Assembly (NCBI RefSeq): GCF_016458305.1
Contig: NZ_JAEMHL010000009.1
Coordinates: 124,001-188,000 of the forward strand
DNA: 64,000 nucleotides
Direction of reading: 5' to 3'
From: Geomonas anaerohicana
GTDB taxonomy: Bacteria > Desulfobacterota > Desulfuromonadia > Geobacterales > Geobacteraceae
The translations under genes were made by a program, and so were the position numbers. The notes below the pieces were generated by a model. The model was not told the DNA's origin. It saw nothing but the letters and a program-made list of their open reading frames with translations, and ran no database searches. This document shows, piece after piece, positions 55,784-64,000 of the stretch (positions are counted from its first letter, which is position 1; each line of letters opens with the position of its first letter).

Positions 55784-57836
55784 CCCTCGTCCCCCCGACG
55801 ACTCCGACACCTCCCGGGATCCCGCCGACACCGACGACACCGCCGATCCCCCCCCGCAGGACGCGCTTGAGGCGCTGCAGCGCAAGCTGGCCGGGCTCGG
55901 GGAAAACTCCATGCGCAAGACCTACTACCCCGAGCTGCAACAGCGCCTGGAGGAACTGGAGCGCCTCAAGGCTTTCCTGGACCACAGCAACGATGCCATC
56001 TTCCTGGTCGAGGTGCTGACCGGCAGGATCGTCGACCTCAACGAATCCGCCTGCCGGCAGCTGGGCTGGAGCCGGGATCAACTGCTGCAAAAATCCCTCT
56101 TCGACCTTTCCGACCTGCAGGACAACCCCGCCGCCGTCGCGCTGATCAGTAGCGACGAGGATGCAGAGGTGCGCGACCTGATCGTCACCGAGCTGTACCG
56201 CAACGACGGCGGCAGCTTCTGGGCCGAGTTGATGCTGAACCGGATGCACTTCAGGGATCGCGCCTACGTGCTGGCGGTCGCCCGCGACATCACCCAGAGG
56301 CGCGCCGTCGAGGAGGCGCTGCGCCAGAGCGAGGAGTTCCTCAAGAACATCGTGGACCACATCCCGGCCATGATCTTCGCCAAGGACGCGCAGCACCTGC
56401 GCTTCATCACCATCAACAAGTACGGCGAGGAGCTGCTCGGCTACTCCCGCAGAGAGATCCTGGGCAAGGGCAACGACGAGCTCTTCCCGCCGGAGCAGGC
56501 GCAGTTCTTCAGCCAGAAGGACCAGGAAACCCTGGAGCGGCGCCAGCTGGTCGAGGTCCCGGAGGAGGTGGTCTCCACCCCGTTCGGCGACCGGGTGCTG
56601 CGCACCAAGAAGATCCCGCTGCTGGACGAGCAGGGCAAGGCCCGCTACCTGCTGGGCATCGCCGAGGACATCACCGAGCGCAAGCAGCTCGAGGAGAAGC
56701 TGGTGCAGTCCCAGAAGATGGAGGCGATCGGGCAGCTGGCGGGCGGGGTCGCCCACGACTTCAACAACATCCTCATGGTCATCCTGGGCTACGGCAGCAT
56801 GCTCAGAAACGACGCCACGCTGGCGGCAGCGCACCGCGAACAGGTGGACCGGATCATGGATGCGGCGGACAAGGCCGCGCAGCTCACCTCGGGGCTATTG
56901 ACCTTCAGCCGCAAGCAGGTGATCAAGACACAGACCGCGGACCTCAACGAGGTGATCCGGCGCGTGGAGAAGTTCCTGTCCCGCATCATCGGCGAGGACG
57001 TGCAGCTGCGTGCCGCGTTTGCCGGGCACCCACTGCCGGTGGACATCGACGCCAACCAGATCGAGCAGGTCCTGGTGAACCTGTCCACCAACGCACGCGA
57101 TGCCATGCCGCAGGGGGGGCTGCTCACCGTGGAGACCTCGCTGCAGCGCATCGACGCCGGCTTCGTCCAGGCCAACGGCATCGGCGAACCCGGCCCCTAC
57201 GCGGTGATCTCCATCTCGGACACCGGCGTCGGCATGGACGACGCCACCAGGAAGAGGATCTTCGAACCCTTCTTCACTACCAAGGACGTGGGCAAGGGGA
57301 CCGGCCTGGGCATGTCCATCGTGTACGGGATCATCAAGCAGCACTCCGGCTTCGTCAACGTCTACAGCGAGCCCGGCATCGGCACCACCTTCCGCATCTA
57401 CCTGCCGCTCAGCGTCACCAGTCCCCTGGCCGAGGCGGCGCTGCGGGATGTGGAACAGCCCAAGGGGGGGAGCGAGACCATCATGGTGGTCGAGGACGAG
57501 GCCGACCTGCGCGTCCTTTTGGAGCAGATCCTTTCCGGCGCGGGATACCGGGTCATCATGGCGGAAAACGGCGCCGTGGCGATCCAGCAGTACCGGCAGT
57601 TCGGCAGGGAGATCTCGCTCGTGCTCATGGACATGATCATGCCCGGGATGAGCGGCAAGGACGCCTGCAAGGGGATCAGGGAGATCGACCCGAACGCGCG
57701 CGTACTCTACACCAGCGGCTACACCATGGACATCATCAAGAGCCGGGACCTGCTCGAGGAGGGAACGGAGCTGCTCATGAAGCCGGTGCGCCCACGGGAA
57801 CTGCTGAAAAAGGTCCGGGAGATGCTGGACGCCTGA
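55767..57836 (+). CDS. Soluble hybrid histidine kinase (two PAS, receiver)
   Basis: A 689-residue protein overlapping the ercA-like gene by 17 bases. The N-terminus is Asp/Pro-rich. Two PAS domains follow ([40 protein letters not shown]). The kinase core has [20 protein letters not shown] (His), [12 protein letters not shown] and [12 protein letters not shown]. The receiver shows D in [15 protein letters not shown] and K in [11 protein letters not shown]. No membrane helices. Coupling to ErcA suggests a shared signal, as with ErcS kinases. Confidence 0.93.
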   Translation: MKNPSDPRPPDDSDTSRDPADTDDTADPPPQDALEALQRKLAGLGENSMRKTYYPELQQRLEELERLKAFLDHSNDAIFLVEVLTGRIVDLNESACRQLGWSRDQLLQKSLFDLSDLQDNPAAVALISSDEDAEVRDLIVTELYRNDGGSFWAELMLNRMHFRDRAYVLAVARDITQRRAVEEALRQSEEFLKNIVDHIPAMIFAKDAQHLRFITINKYGEELLGYSRREILGKGNDELFPPEQAQFFSQKDQETLERRQLVEVPEEVVSTPFGDRVLRTKKIPLLDEQGKARYLLGIAEDITERKQLEEKLVQSQKMEAIGQLAGGVAHDFNNILMVILGYGSMLRNDATLAAAHREQVDRIMDAADKAAQLTSGLLTFSRKQVIKTQTADLNEVIRRVEKFLSRIIGEDVQLRAAFAGHPLPVDIDANQIEQVLVNLSTNARDAMPQGGLLTVETSLQRIDAGFVQANGIGEPGPYAVISISDTGVGMDDATRKRIFEPFFTTKDVGKGTGLGMSIVYGIIKQHSGFVNVYSEPGIGTTFRIYLPLSVTSPLAEAALRDVEQPKGGSETIMVVEDEADLRVLLEQILSGAGYRVIMAENGAVAIQQYRQFGREISLVLMDMIMPGMSGKDACKGIREIDPNARVLYTSGYTMDIIKSRDLLEEGTELLMKPVRPRELLKKVREMLDA

Positions 57837-57839
57837 GGA

Positions 57840-58919
57840 TCAGGCGCGGCTGTGCATGAGGAAAAGGCGGTCGGCGTAGGCGCCGGCCCGGGCGAGTTCG
57901 GTGGGGGAGAGATCAGCCGCCGGGACGGGGTTGCGGAAGCGGCGCAGGAAGCGGCGCTCGGCACCGTCCAGGGCGGCATTTTTGTGCCCGAGCCGCCCCG
58001 GGAGGTGCAGCGTACCCGGGCGCCAGCCCGAGAACGCCGCAGCAAGGCACGGGTTCAGCCGAAACACACCGTCCCCCTCCGGGCACCCCCCCGCGCAGTT
58101 GCGTCCCAGGTAGAGCACGAAATTCCCCGGCGCCTCCTGCTTAGTTTCCAGGGCCCGAATCCTGGCGATCTCCAGCTCAGGCTCCGGCAGCGCCCCGCGG
58201 TGCGCGAAGCGTAAGAGCGTCAGCCCGCTGCCGGCGATCAGTTCCAGCAGGGCATCGATCCGGTAGCTGGTCACCTGCGGATGGAGCAGCGCATCGGCGA
58301 GCCCCGAGCGGCTGCCGACCTCCTCTGAGCTCTCGAAGAAGGCCCGCAAGCGGGAGTCCTGTCCGCTGCGCCGCACCATCCTCCTCACCTGTTCCGGGTC
58401 CCGCACCTTCAAGAGCCTGAGCGCCCGCCGGATCGAGTCCTCCTCGCGGCGCGCGTAGTGGCTGTAGACCATGACCCTCAGGATGCCCCCTTCCCCCAAC
58501 CGAGCCGCCAGCGCACGCAGCCCCGCCTGAGGCTCCTCCAGGTGGTGCAGCACGCCGTAGGCGTCGATGAAGCCGTAAGGGCCGGTCGCGAGGGCAGGGT
58601 CACAGAGGTCCCCGGGGACGAAATCGACGCCGGAGATACCGTGCAGCAGGCAGTGCAGCCGTGCCCGCTTCAGGCTCTTGCGGGAGAGGTCCAGTGCGGT
58701 GATCGGGACGCCGGGATTGGCCAGCGCGAAGGGATACGGTGCGAAGCTGCCGCAGCCGGCGATGAGGATGCGGGATCCAGGGAGGGGGAGTTCGCCGTTG
58801 AAAAGGGAGCAGAGGGCGTCCAGGTTGTTGGCGTAGGTATCGCGGCGGCGCACCGAGGCGAAGAGGGGGTAGTCCGGGTAGGGGTAGAGCTCGTAGTGTT
58901 GGCGGACGCTTTCGGGCAT
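57840..58919 (-). CDS. Class I SAM methyltransferase with C-terminal extension
   Basis: A 359-residue protein, taken from the ATG at 58919; the longer frame starts with TTG 15 codons earlier. The SAM motif is SRILIAGCGSFAPYPFALAN with ALDLSRKSLKRARLH and YGVLHHLEEPQAGLRALAA. Residues 200-300 are helical and specific to this type (SVRQHYELYPYPDYPLF at the start is typical of methyltransferases of this group). Substrate unknown. It converges with the hybrid kinase three bases away. Confidence 0.85.
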   Translation of the reverse strand: MPESVRQHYELYPYPDYPLFASVRRRDTYANNLDALCSLFNGELPLPGSRILIAGCGSFAPYPFALANPGVPITALDLSRKSLKRARLHCLLHGISGVDFVPGDLCDPALATGPYGFIDAYGVLHHLEEPQAGLRALAARLGEGGILRVMVYSHYARREEDSIRRALRLLKVRDPEQVRRMVRRSGQDSRLRAFFESSEEVGSRSGLADALLHPQVTSYRIDALLELIAGSGLTLLRFAHRGALPEPELEIARIRALETKQEAPGNFVLYLGRNCAGGCPEGDGVFRLNPCLAAAFSGWRPGTLHLPGRLGHKNAALDGAERRFLRRFRNPVPAADLSPTELARAGAYADRLFLMHSRA

Positions 58920-58972
58920 GAGGGACACTCTAGCGTGCGTCAGCCCCGTTGGCAAGGCTTCCAATGAGAAAA

Positions 58973-59073
58973 GGGACTGGCTCCGTTAGGTGCCTGTCCC
59001 TCTTGCGGAACGCTCCATTCCGCCTAGCTTGACAAAACCCTAGGGGGACAGGCACCTGGCGGAGCCAGTCCCC
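58973..59073. repeat. Long inverted repeat with nested hairpin
   Basis: The arms at 58973-59001 and 59042-59073 pair over about 29 bases with few mismatches (left GGGACTGGCTCCGTTAGGTG..., right ending GGCGGAGCCAGTCCCC). In the loop a second hairpin GCGGAA/TTCCGC sits near 59005-59023. Such GGACTGGCTCC/GGTGCCTGTCC units are a repeat type that I recall from other bacterial genomes. No gene is present in this stretch. Confidence 0.8.
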
Positions 59074-59074
59074 T

Positions 59075-59093
59075 CCCCCTTTGTTAAAGGGGG
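59075..59093. repeat. CCCCCTTTG/TAAAGGGGG hairpin
   Basis: A short palindrome CCCCCTTTGTTAAAGGGGG directly follows the longer inverted repeat. It is a variant of the module at about 20789-20808. The two different modules lie side by side, as in the cluster near 20.8 kb. Confidence 0.75.
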
Positions 59094-59123
59094 ACTTTTG
59101 ACCGCTCGTCGTCAAAAGCCCCG

Positions 59124-59155
59124 AAAAAAAGGGGGCCGTCGACATCCCGGCCCCC
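59124..59155 (-). terminator. Rho-independent terminator after Tsx-like gene
   Basis: On the minus strand GGGGGCCG ... CGGCCCCC is followed by seven T. It is 49 bases past the stop of the Tsx-like gene and ends its transcript. Confidence 0.9.
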
Positions 59156-59203
59156 TTCCTGTTTCTATTGTATTCGCGGCTGCGCAGCAGGTGCCGCACC
59201 GAC

Positions 59204-59974
59204 CTACATCACGAACTTCAGCATCGCCTGCGGCGCGAACTCGTTCACGCCCGATACGCCGTACTTGTTGTGCCAGTAGATCACCTCGGTGCCGAAGTAG
59301 ACGCTGTTCGGGGCATCCCAGAACTTGCCCAGGTCGAGCAGCAGGCGGGGCTGCGCGTCGATGTTGAAGGCCAGGTTCCCCTCGCTGCCGGCGATATCGG
59401 TGAAGCCTTCGAAGATCATGTTGGCTTTACCCACGGTGAACGGAAGCTGCCAGCACGGGGTCACCTGGTAGGTGCTGCCCGGCTGCTTGGGGTCGTTGCG
59501 CACGTAGACGTTAAGGTCGGCGAAGTTGAACTTGGGCAGGTTGAGGCTCAGGCCGACGCCGTAGAGGTAATTGCGAAAGCCCTGCCCCATCTCCAGGGTA
59601 CCTGCCAGCAGCACGTCCTTGACGAAGGGTGCGGAGAGGTCGTGACCGGTGATCTTGCCCAGGGAAAGCCTCGGGGAAAGTTCGCCGTAGATGCCGGTTT
59701 TGTCCTTCTCCGCGTTGGTCACGTCGAAGAAGAGGAAGTTGTCGCCGTACTTCCAGGCATTGGCATGCTCGATGGTGATGGTGGACTGGGTCCCCTTGGT
59801 GCCGCTGTAGGGGTTCTTGAACTGCCCGCCCCACAGGGTCTGGATGTTGGTCTCGTTCCAGAGGGTCATGCCGGCCTGCGCCTCCTGGGCGGCGAAAGGC
59901 GCCAGCAGCAGGGCGGCGAGGGCCAGGGCTTTGAAGCCGGTGGACAGGGCGCTACGGATCGATCTCTTCTTCAA
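59204..59974 (-). CDS. Tsx-like outer-membrane channel protein
   Basis: A 256-residue outer-membrane protein started at the TTG at 59974, chosen because AAAGGAG lies seven bases before it and a signal peptide follows (ALALAALLLAPFAAQEAQAG). The mature part begins MTLWNETNIQTLWGGQFKNP and alternates strands (YGDNFLFFDVTNAEKDKTGI; NYLYGVGLSLNLPKFNFADL), typical of the nucleoside-channel Tsx family. It ends in Met rather than the usual aromatic residue. It may pass nucleosides; an NCS2-type permease lies about 1 kb away. Confidence 0.82.
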   Translation of the reverse strand: MKKRSIRSALSTGFKALALAALLLAPFAAQEAQAGMTLWNETNIQTLWGGQFKNPYSGTKGTQSTITIEHANAWKYGDNFLFFDVTNAEKDKTGIYGELSPRLSLGKITGHDLSAPFVKDVLLAGTLEMGQGFRNYLYGVGLSLNLPKFNFADLNVYVRNDPKQPGSTYQVTPCWQLPFTVGKANMIFEGFTDIAGSEGNLAFNIDAQPRLLLDLGKFWDAPNSVYFGTEVIYWHNKYGVSGVNEFAPQAMLKFVM

Positions 59975-60311
59975 GGTGCTCTCCTTTTGTGGTACATGCT
60001 GACTACCTGGCGGTAGCTGAAAAACGCACTTCAGGGATTGTCGACGGCGCAAGGCACAGACGCAGCGCAGCGTCACGGGCAGCGGTGGGCCGTACCGGTA
60101 TGGGTCGACAGGGGCACTCTCTTCGGGGAAAGTCGCAGGCTGGGGTGGTTGCTCTGCTAAAGGGGGATACAGCGCAGGAGACGAACCGCTGCGCCCTTGC
60201 GGGCGCGACTCACCTTGTCAAACGTTTCCGCTTCAAAAGCGGCGTAAAGCTAGCACGTTTTTCGGCGCAGTTCACCTTTTTTTGATCTAATTAAACAGTT
60301 TGAAAAATTGG
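59975..60311. other. Gap before Tsx-like gene, with hairpins but no identified gene
   Basis: About 340 bases with no gene. On the minus strand it is the leader of the Tsx-like gene. It includes a hairpin CGCGCCCGCAAGGGCGC near 60190-60215 and another pair of GCAGCG/CGCTGC blocks near 60070-60095. I could not match it to a known riboswitch. A run of seven T at 60280-60286 follows the CZB gene stop without a clear stem. Confidence 0.4.
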
Positions 60312-60671
60312 TCAGACCAGGTCGCGCCATCTCATCAGCGTTTCCATGAGTTTGTTGGAGACTTGGCTGAACTCGCCCTCGTGGTCCATGAGTCTTTGGG
60401 CTTGCTCGGTGTCACCCTCGGCGGCCAGGCCGGCGATGCGGCAGGCAACTTCGTGGAACTCGCCGTGCAGCTGTTTGACCTGCTTGTAGAAGTAGGAGGA
60501 ACGATGGCGGGAGGAAACGGCGGTGCCGTAAAACCATTTGCCGAACTGGCAATCGGTCTCGGTGCAGGGGCCATGGTGATTTTCCAGTTCCCCCTTGCGA
60601 ATCATCTCGTTCAGCTTCACTTTGTATATCGCATGCTCAGTGATGGCGTTGCTGATCTCTTGCTTTTCCAT
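60312..60671 (-). CDS. CZB-domain (zinc-binding chemoreceptor type) protein
   Basis: A 119-residue single-domain protein started at 60671 with GGTGAGC upstream. The CZB pattern is present: HAIYKVKLNEMIRKGE with the first His, TDCQFGKWFYG with the Cys, and two later His in LHGEFHEVACRI. CZB domains bind zinc with one Cys and three His and normally end chemoreceptors. Here the domain is free, so a zinc or redox sensor or adaptor is likely. Confidence 0.88.
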   Translation of the reverse strand: MEKQEISNAITEHAIYKVKLNEMIRKGELENHHGPCTETDCQFGKWFYGTAVSSRHRSSYFYKQVKQLHGEFHEVACRIAGLAAEGDTEQAQRLMDHEGEFSQVSNKLMETLMRWRDLV

Positions 60672-61031
60672 TTTGCTCACCTTCCGTGGATTTTTATGTG
60701 ACAAGGTGAAACTTCAGCCGTCAGAGCCGGTTTTTGGTCCAAGTGGGAATCAGCAACAAGTATTCCAAATCACAATTATGAAATTCACATCTTGTGGGGC
60801 CGCCGCCTCAGAACACTTTTCCTACTGAAATCATTAGAATAAACGTGAAACGGTTGATGAGCACCCGGGCAGGCATTTACCAGTTTTTTAGCAATCCCTC
60901 TCCAGTCACCACAAAAACTGCGCCAATTGCCCCACATCCACTCAAGTGCCCGGCGCCGGTTCACGCGACATTGGTCTTGCAAACAGCCAGATGCTATGGC
61001 AATTTTGACCCTCCTTGAGGAGGCCGACCAC
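60672..61031. other. Divergent gap between CZB gene and permease gene
   Basis: A 360-base stretch without a gene. On the minus strand a sigma-54-type match TGGAATACTTGTTGCT spans 60752-60767, 80 bases before the CZB start; GG and GC are ten bases apart. Upstream of the permease there is no clear promoter; GAGGAGG with a ten-base spacing precedes its ATG. Confidence 0.45.
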
Positions 61032-62579
61032 ATGAATACCAACAAACCGATACTTTTTGCCGCAGGCGACGTCAACGCCTTTTTCGGGCTGATGCTGGAC
61101 AACATGTCGGGCCTGGTGATCATGGCCGGCATCCTCACCGGCGTGTTCGGCATGCCGCGCGACCTGGTCCTGTCCCGGATGCTCCCGGGCAGCGCGGTGG
61201 GCGTGCTGCTGGGCGACCTGCTCTACTCCTGGCTGGCCTGGCGCCTGGCGCGCCGGACCGGGCGCAGCGACGTCACCGCCATGCCCTTGGGGCTCGACAC
61301 CCCCTCCACCTTCGGCATGGCCTTCGGGGTCATCGGCCCCTGCTTCCTGGCCACGAAGGACGCCCACCTCACCTGGCAGGTCGGCATGGCTACCATCGTC
61401 CTCATGGGGGTGTTCAAGGTGGCGGCCTCCTTCTTCGGCCCCGCCCTGAGACGAAGCATCCCGCGCGCGGGGCTATTGGGGAGCATCGCCGCGGTCGCGC
61501 TGCTCCTGATCGCCTACCTTCCCTTTTTGAAGCTGTTCGCCTCGCCGGTGGTGGGCTTCCTCTCGCTGGGCATCGTCTTCATTTCGCTTTTGGCGCGCTA
61601 CCGGCTCCCGCTCGGCCTTCCCGGAGCCCTGGCCGGCATCGCGGTCGGCACCGTGGCCTACTACCTCCTCGGGGCAGCCGGCCTGCTCCCGGGCGGTGCT
61701 CCCGCCCCCCTTGCCGCGCCGCAGCTCGCCCTGTACCTGCCGCTCCCCTCCCTCGAGTTCCTGGGGGGCGTCCCACGGGCGCTCGGCTACCTGCCGCTGG
61801 CCATCCCCTTCGCCCTGGCCACCGTTGTCGGCGGGGTCGACGTCACCGAGAGCGCCGCGGTCGCCGGGGACGACTACAACACCCGCGACATCCTCCTGGT
61901 CGAAGGGGTCGCCACCCTCGTCGCCGGTATGTGCGGCGGCGTCATGCAGTCCTGCCCCTACATCGGCCATCCCGCCTACAAGGACATGGGGGGACGCGCC
62001 GGCTACACCATCGCCACCGCCCTTTTCATCGGCGCCGCCGCCGTCACCGGATATCTCTCCTTCCTGGTGGGCCTGCTCCCGGAGGCCGCGGTCGCGCCGA
62101 TCCTGATCTTCATCGGCATCGAGATCACCGCCCAGGCCTTCGAGGCCACGAAGAAGACCCATTACCGCGCCGTCGCCGTTTCCTTCATCCCGGTAATCGC
62201 CTGCCTCACCACCATCGAATTCGGGCAGATGCTGGGCGGCCTGGGCAAGAGTGCCGCCGACCTTACCGGAGACCTCCTGGCCACCTGGCAGGCCACCACC
62301 ATCCTCGGCAACGGCTTCATCGTCACCTCGCTCCTGTGGGGCGCCGCCTTCGCCAACGTGCTGGACCACCGCCCCGGCAAGGCCGCGGTCTACCTGCTGC
62401 TCTGTTCGGCCCTGTCGCTGTGCGGCATCATCCACTCGCCGCTCGCCTCTGGCGCCATGTTTTCCCCCCTGGCCCCGCCCCAGCCCATCGTGTGGCACCT
62501 GGCCGCCGGCTACGCCGCCATGGCGTTCAGCTTCTGGCTCCTCTCCCTGGTCGGCTCCGCCTCTGCCGCGGGGGAATGA
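61032..62579 (+). CDS. NCS2-like (xanthine/uracil-type) permease
   Basis: A 515-residue polytopic protein with about twelve membrane segments. DVNAFFGLMLDNMSGLVIMA at the start, VTAMPLGLDTPSTFGMAFG, and ATVVGGVDVTESAAVAGDDY with GVMQSCPYIGHPAYKDMGGR match the nucleobase-cation symporter 2 fold and its substrate-binding acidic residue near VTESAA. The start at 61032 is chosen from GAGGAGG; an upstream in-frame start has none. Substrate cannot be read; nucleobase uptake is plausible beside the Tsx-like channel. Confidence 0.82.
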   Translation: MNTNKPILFAAGDVNAFFGLMLDNMSGLVIMAGILTGVFGMPRDLVLSRMLPGSAVGVLLGDLLYSWLAWRLARRTGRSDVTAMPLGLDTPSTFGMAFGVIGPCFLATKDAHLTWQVGMATIVLMGVFKVAASFFGPALRRSIPRAGLLGSIAAVALLLIAYLPFLKLFASPVVGFLSLGIVFISLLARYRLPLGLPGALAGIAVGTVAYYLLGAAGLLPGGAPAPLAAPQLALYLPLPSLEFLGGVPRALGYLPLAIPFALATVVGGVDVTESAAVAGDDYNTRDILLVEGVATLVAGMCGGVMQSCPYIGHPAYKDMGGRAGYTIATALFIGAAAVTGYLSFLVGLLPEAAVAPILIFIGIEITAQAFEATKKTHYRAVAVSFIPVIACLTTIEFGQMLGGLGKSAADLTGDLLATWQATTILGNGFIVTSLLWGAAFANVLDHRPGKAAVYLLLCSALSLCGIIHSPLASGAMFSPLAPPQPIVWHLAAGYAAMAFSFWLLSLVGSASAAGE

Positions 62580-62899
62580 CCCTCCGAGAGTGATTCCGCC
62601 AAGATGCCCATCCCCCTCTCCCTCCGGGAGAGGGCTGGGGTGAGGGCGCTGCAATAGGCAATGGCGCCGCTTCGTGGCACCTCCCTCACCCGCCCTTCGG
62701 GCACCCTCTCCCAGCGGGAGAGGGCATTAGCGCGGAAGATTGTCACTAATCAGGTTTCTCTTTGCCTTTTTTCATCGCCACAACACGCGTATACGCCCCT
62801 GGCAAAAGGATCACCGTGTGTTAGCATTGGTTGTCCCCCGTTTTTCCGGATTGGCTACTGTCATAAACTACAGTTATGAGCTGTCGCAGGAGAGAATTG
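62580..62899. other. Gap with two GC-rich hairpin repeats
   Basis: No gene in about 320 bases. Two palindromes, CCCTCTCCCTCCGGGAGAGGG (near 62612) and CCCTCTCCCAGCGGGAGAGG (near 62704), are arranged as a pair around GGTGAGGGCG...CCTCACCCGC, so the whole can fold into a long stem. The right part is AT-richer and should hold the promoter of the globin gene. Confidence 0.6.
62608..62725. repeat. Paired GC-rich hairpin repeat element
   Basis: The element consists of two hairpins and complementary flanks (GGTGAGGGCG near 62638 against CCTCACCCGC near 62685). Its core CTCTCCC/GGGAGAG is related to the CCCTCCC/GGGAGGG elements at 19236-19276 and 30155-30192. This arrangement is like the paired REP elements of other proteobacteria. 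Confidence 0.7.
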
Positions 62900-63802
62900 A
62901 TGCTTACCATGCAGGAAATAAAGAACCACTATTACTTCACCGACACGGACGCGGAACTGCTCAAAGAGCTCTTTCCCCTGGCCCAAAGCAAAAGCGACGC
63001 GATGGTGGAAGATTTCTACACCTACCTTCTGAAAATTCCCGAGACGGCGGTCTTTCTGCGTGAACCCAAGGACCTGGCCCGGCTCAAGAAGACCCACGCC
63101 GAGTGGTTTCTCTCCCTGTTCTGCGGACGCTACGACAACGAGTACATGCTCACCCTGCAGTCCATCGGCCAGGCGCACGTGCGCATCAAGGTGAGCGCCC
63201 ACTACGTCAACGCCGCCATGAACGTGGTGCGCCGCTTCCTGATCGAGATGCTGCAGGCCAATTTCCCGGACATCTCGGTGCGCCGCAAGTACCGGATCGC
63301 GGTGGAGAAGATCCTCGACATCAACCTGGACATCATGAGCACCTCGTACCAGGAGGAGGAACTGCGCCGGGTCTTCGTATCGCATCGACTGGAGTCCCAG
63401 TTGATCCACGCCGCCGAGCGCTTCACCTACGGCCTCAACCTCATCCTGGTGATCGCCCTGGCCGGCGTGTCGCTCTCCGTGGTGAGCCTCTTTTTCTGGG
63501 ACCTGGTCCACATCTTCCGGGGTGACTTCGAGAAGGGGATCCTGTCCGCGCTCGGCTCGCTTTTGATCCTCTGGATGATGATCGAGCTCATGGACAACGA
63601 GATCAAGACGCTCAAGGGGGGCAAGTTCAACATCCTCATCTTCATCGGCGTGATCATCGTGGCCCTGATCCGCGAGATCCTCATCTCGACCCTGCGCCAC
63701 GACGCCCTGGAGACCCAGGCCTTTCTGGCCGGCACGCTCCTCATCCTGGGCATCGTCTATTACCTGGTGGCCAAGAGCCAGCACAACGGCGCCCACTCCT
63801 GA
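62900..63802 (+). CDS. Protoglobin-like sensor domain fused to PsiE-like membrane domain
   Basis: A 300-residue protein started at 62900, with AGGAGA six bases before it. Residues 1-165 match globin-coupled sensors: KDLARLKKTHAEWFLSLFCG with the likely proximal His, then YDNEYMLTLQSIGQAHVRIK. The C-terminal half has four membrane helices of PsiE type (LNLILVIALAGVSLSVVSLF; ALGSLLILWMMIELMDNEIK; FIGVIIVALIREILISTL). It probably senses O2, NO or CO at the inner membrane; output is unknown. Confidence 0.85.
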   Translation: MLTMQEIKNHYYFTDTDAELLKELFPLAQSKSDAMVEDFYTYLLKIPETAVFLREPKDLARLKKTHAEWFLSLFCGRYDNEYMLTLQSIGQAHVRIKVSAHYVNAAMNVVRRFLIEMLQANFPDISVRRKYRIAVEKILDINLDIMSTSYQEEELRRVFVSHRLESQLIHAAERFTYGLNLILVIALAGVSLSVVSLFFWDLVHIFRGDFEKGILSALGSLLILWMMIELMDNEIKTLKGGKFNILIFIGVIIVALIREILISTLRHDALETQAFLAGTLLILGIVYYLVAKSQHNGAHS

Positions 63803-63850
63803 TCGTGACGTAACCCGTCTTAGCCGTCCCGGCAGCATCGATAACGAAGA

Positions 63851-63882
63851 AGGGCGCCACCGACACGGGGGCGCCCTTTTCT
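63851..63882 (+). terminator. Rho-independent terminator after globin gene
   Basis: A perfect AGGGCGCC ... GGCGCCCT stem is followed by TTTCTTTT. It is 49 bases past the stop of the globin-PsiE gene. Confidence 0.88.
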
Positions 63883-64000
63883 TTTGCCGATAAACCAGCC
63901 CACCAGGCGCGGCAGGTGACCTCACGTCCCCCCCTTTTGCGAGGTTCATCGGGGAATTCCGGGGAAAGCTGCTCTGATCTTGAGAAAGAAGTAGTCATGG

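Noticed and set aside
59975-60311. Riboswitch in the leader of the Tsx-like gene
   Set aside because: Hairpins are present, but I could not fit the conserved cores of purine, preQ1, cyclic-di-GMP or other classes I know.
54564-62837. Shared 14-mer GCATTGGTTGTCCC at 54564-54577 (before ercA) and 62824-62837 (before the globin gene), each followed by TTATGACAG or its complement
   Set aside because: Several repeated 14-mers are expected by chance in a window of this size, and the second motif is in opposite orientation, so common regulation is not supported without more sites.
63741-63998. 85-codon open frame on the minus strand at the right edge
   Set aside because: It crosses the terminator of the globin gene and the end of that gene on the other strand, and its product (many Arg, Gly, Trp in low-order mix) matches nothing I recognise.

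Overview
The window looks like a chromosomal piece of a high-GC member of the Geobacterales (Geobacter/Citrifermentans/Geomonas type). The evidence is the gene content: a desulfuromonad-style flagellar cluster, a citrate lyase operon, many hybrid histidine kinases and ferredoxin proteins, a bacteriohemerythrin, CowN, and a rhodanese whose reading frame is completed only if an in-frame UGA is read as selenocysteine. The lineage is inferred from content, not from a database search. No rRNA, tRNA, CRISPR array, prophage or transposase gene was seen.

Layout. (1) 1-13.7 kb, minus strand: a flagellar basal-body, export and hook operon in the order flgB, flgC, fliE, fliF, fliG, fliH, fliI, fliJ, motE-like, fliK, flgD, TIGR02530-type gene and a short flgE. 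A gap with a sigma-54-type promoter follows, then fliL, fliM, fliN and the first codons of fliO. A second sigma-54-type site precedes flgB. (2) 13.7-19.1 kb, minus: a secreted AMIN/TPR protein, then a signalling group (PAS histidine kinase, CheY, CheX, and a CheX-like protein fused to a degenerate receiver domain). (3) 19.2-21.5 kb: a small redox/sulfur group (DUF2892 protein, metallo-beta-lactamase-fold protein, periplasmic rhodanese, C_GCAxxG_C_C protein) separated by arrays of palindromes. (4) 21.5-27.3 kb: a tripartite RND efflux operon with a recognisable promoter and operator-like palindrome. (5) 27.4-36 kb, minus: a DUF815 ATPase, a methyltransferase, a PAP2 phosphatase, then the citrate lyase operon citC-citD-PPC gene-citE-citF-citX-citG. 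(6) 36.1-38.8 kb, plus: a three-gene lipid-linked glycosylation set. (7) 38.8-47.3 kb: accessory genes including the probable selenoprotein, a FemAB-like protein, hemerythrin, a PEBP-like protein, a copper-storage-type protein, a MerR regulator beside a 60-residue copy of its own C-terminal domain, a heptanucleotide array, and a DUF362/ferredoxin pair. (8) 47.3-58 kb: sensing (two binding proteins with a hybrid kinase; FKBP plus cowN; an MCP; an ercA-like protein overlapping a hybrid kinase). (9) 57.8-64 kb: a methyltransferase, a Tsx-like outer-membrane protein, a CZB protein, an NCS2-type permease and a globin fused to a PsiE-like membrane domain.

Genes in region 1 build the flagellar motor and its export apparatus; regions 2 and 8 supply chemosensory and two-component input. 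The citrate operon encodes the lyase subunits and the enzymes that make and attach its prosthetic group, but no citrate transporter or citrate-responsive regulator is present here. Intergenic DNA is rich in several families of palindromic repeats. One of them lies inside a coding frame, and another sits between fliE and fliF within the flagellar operon.
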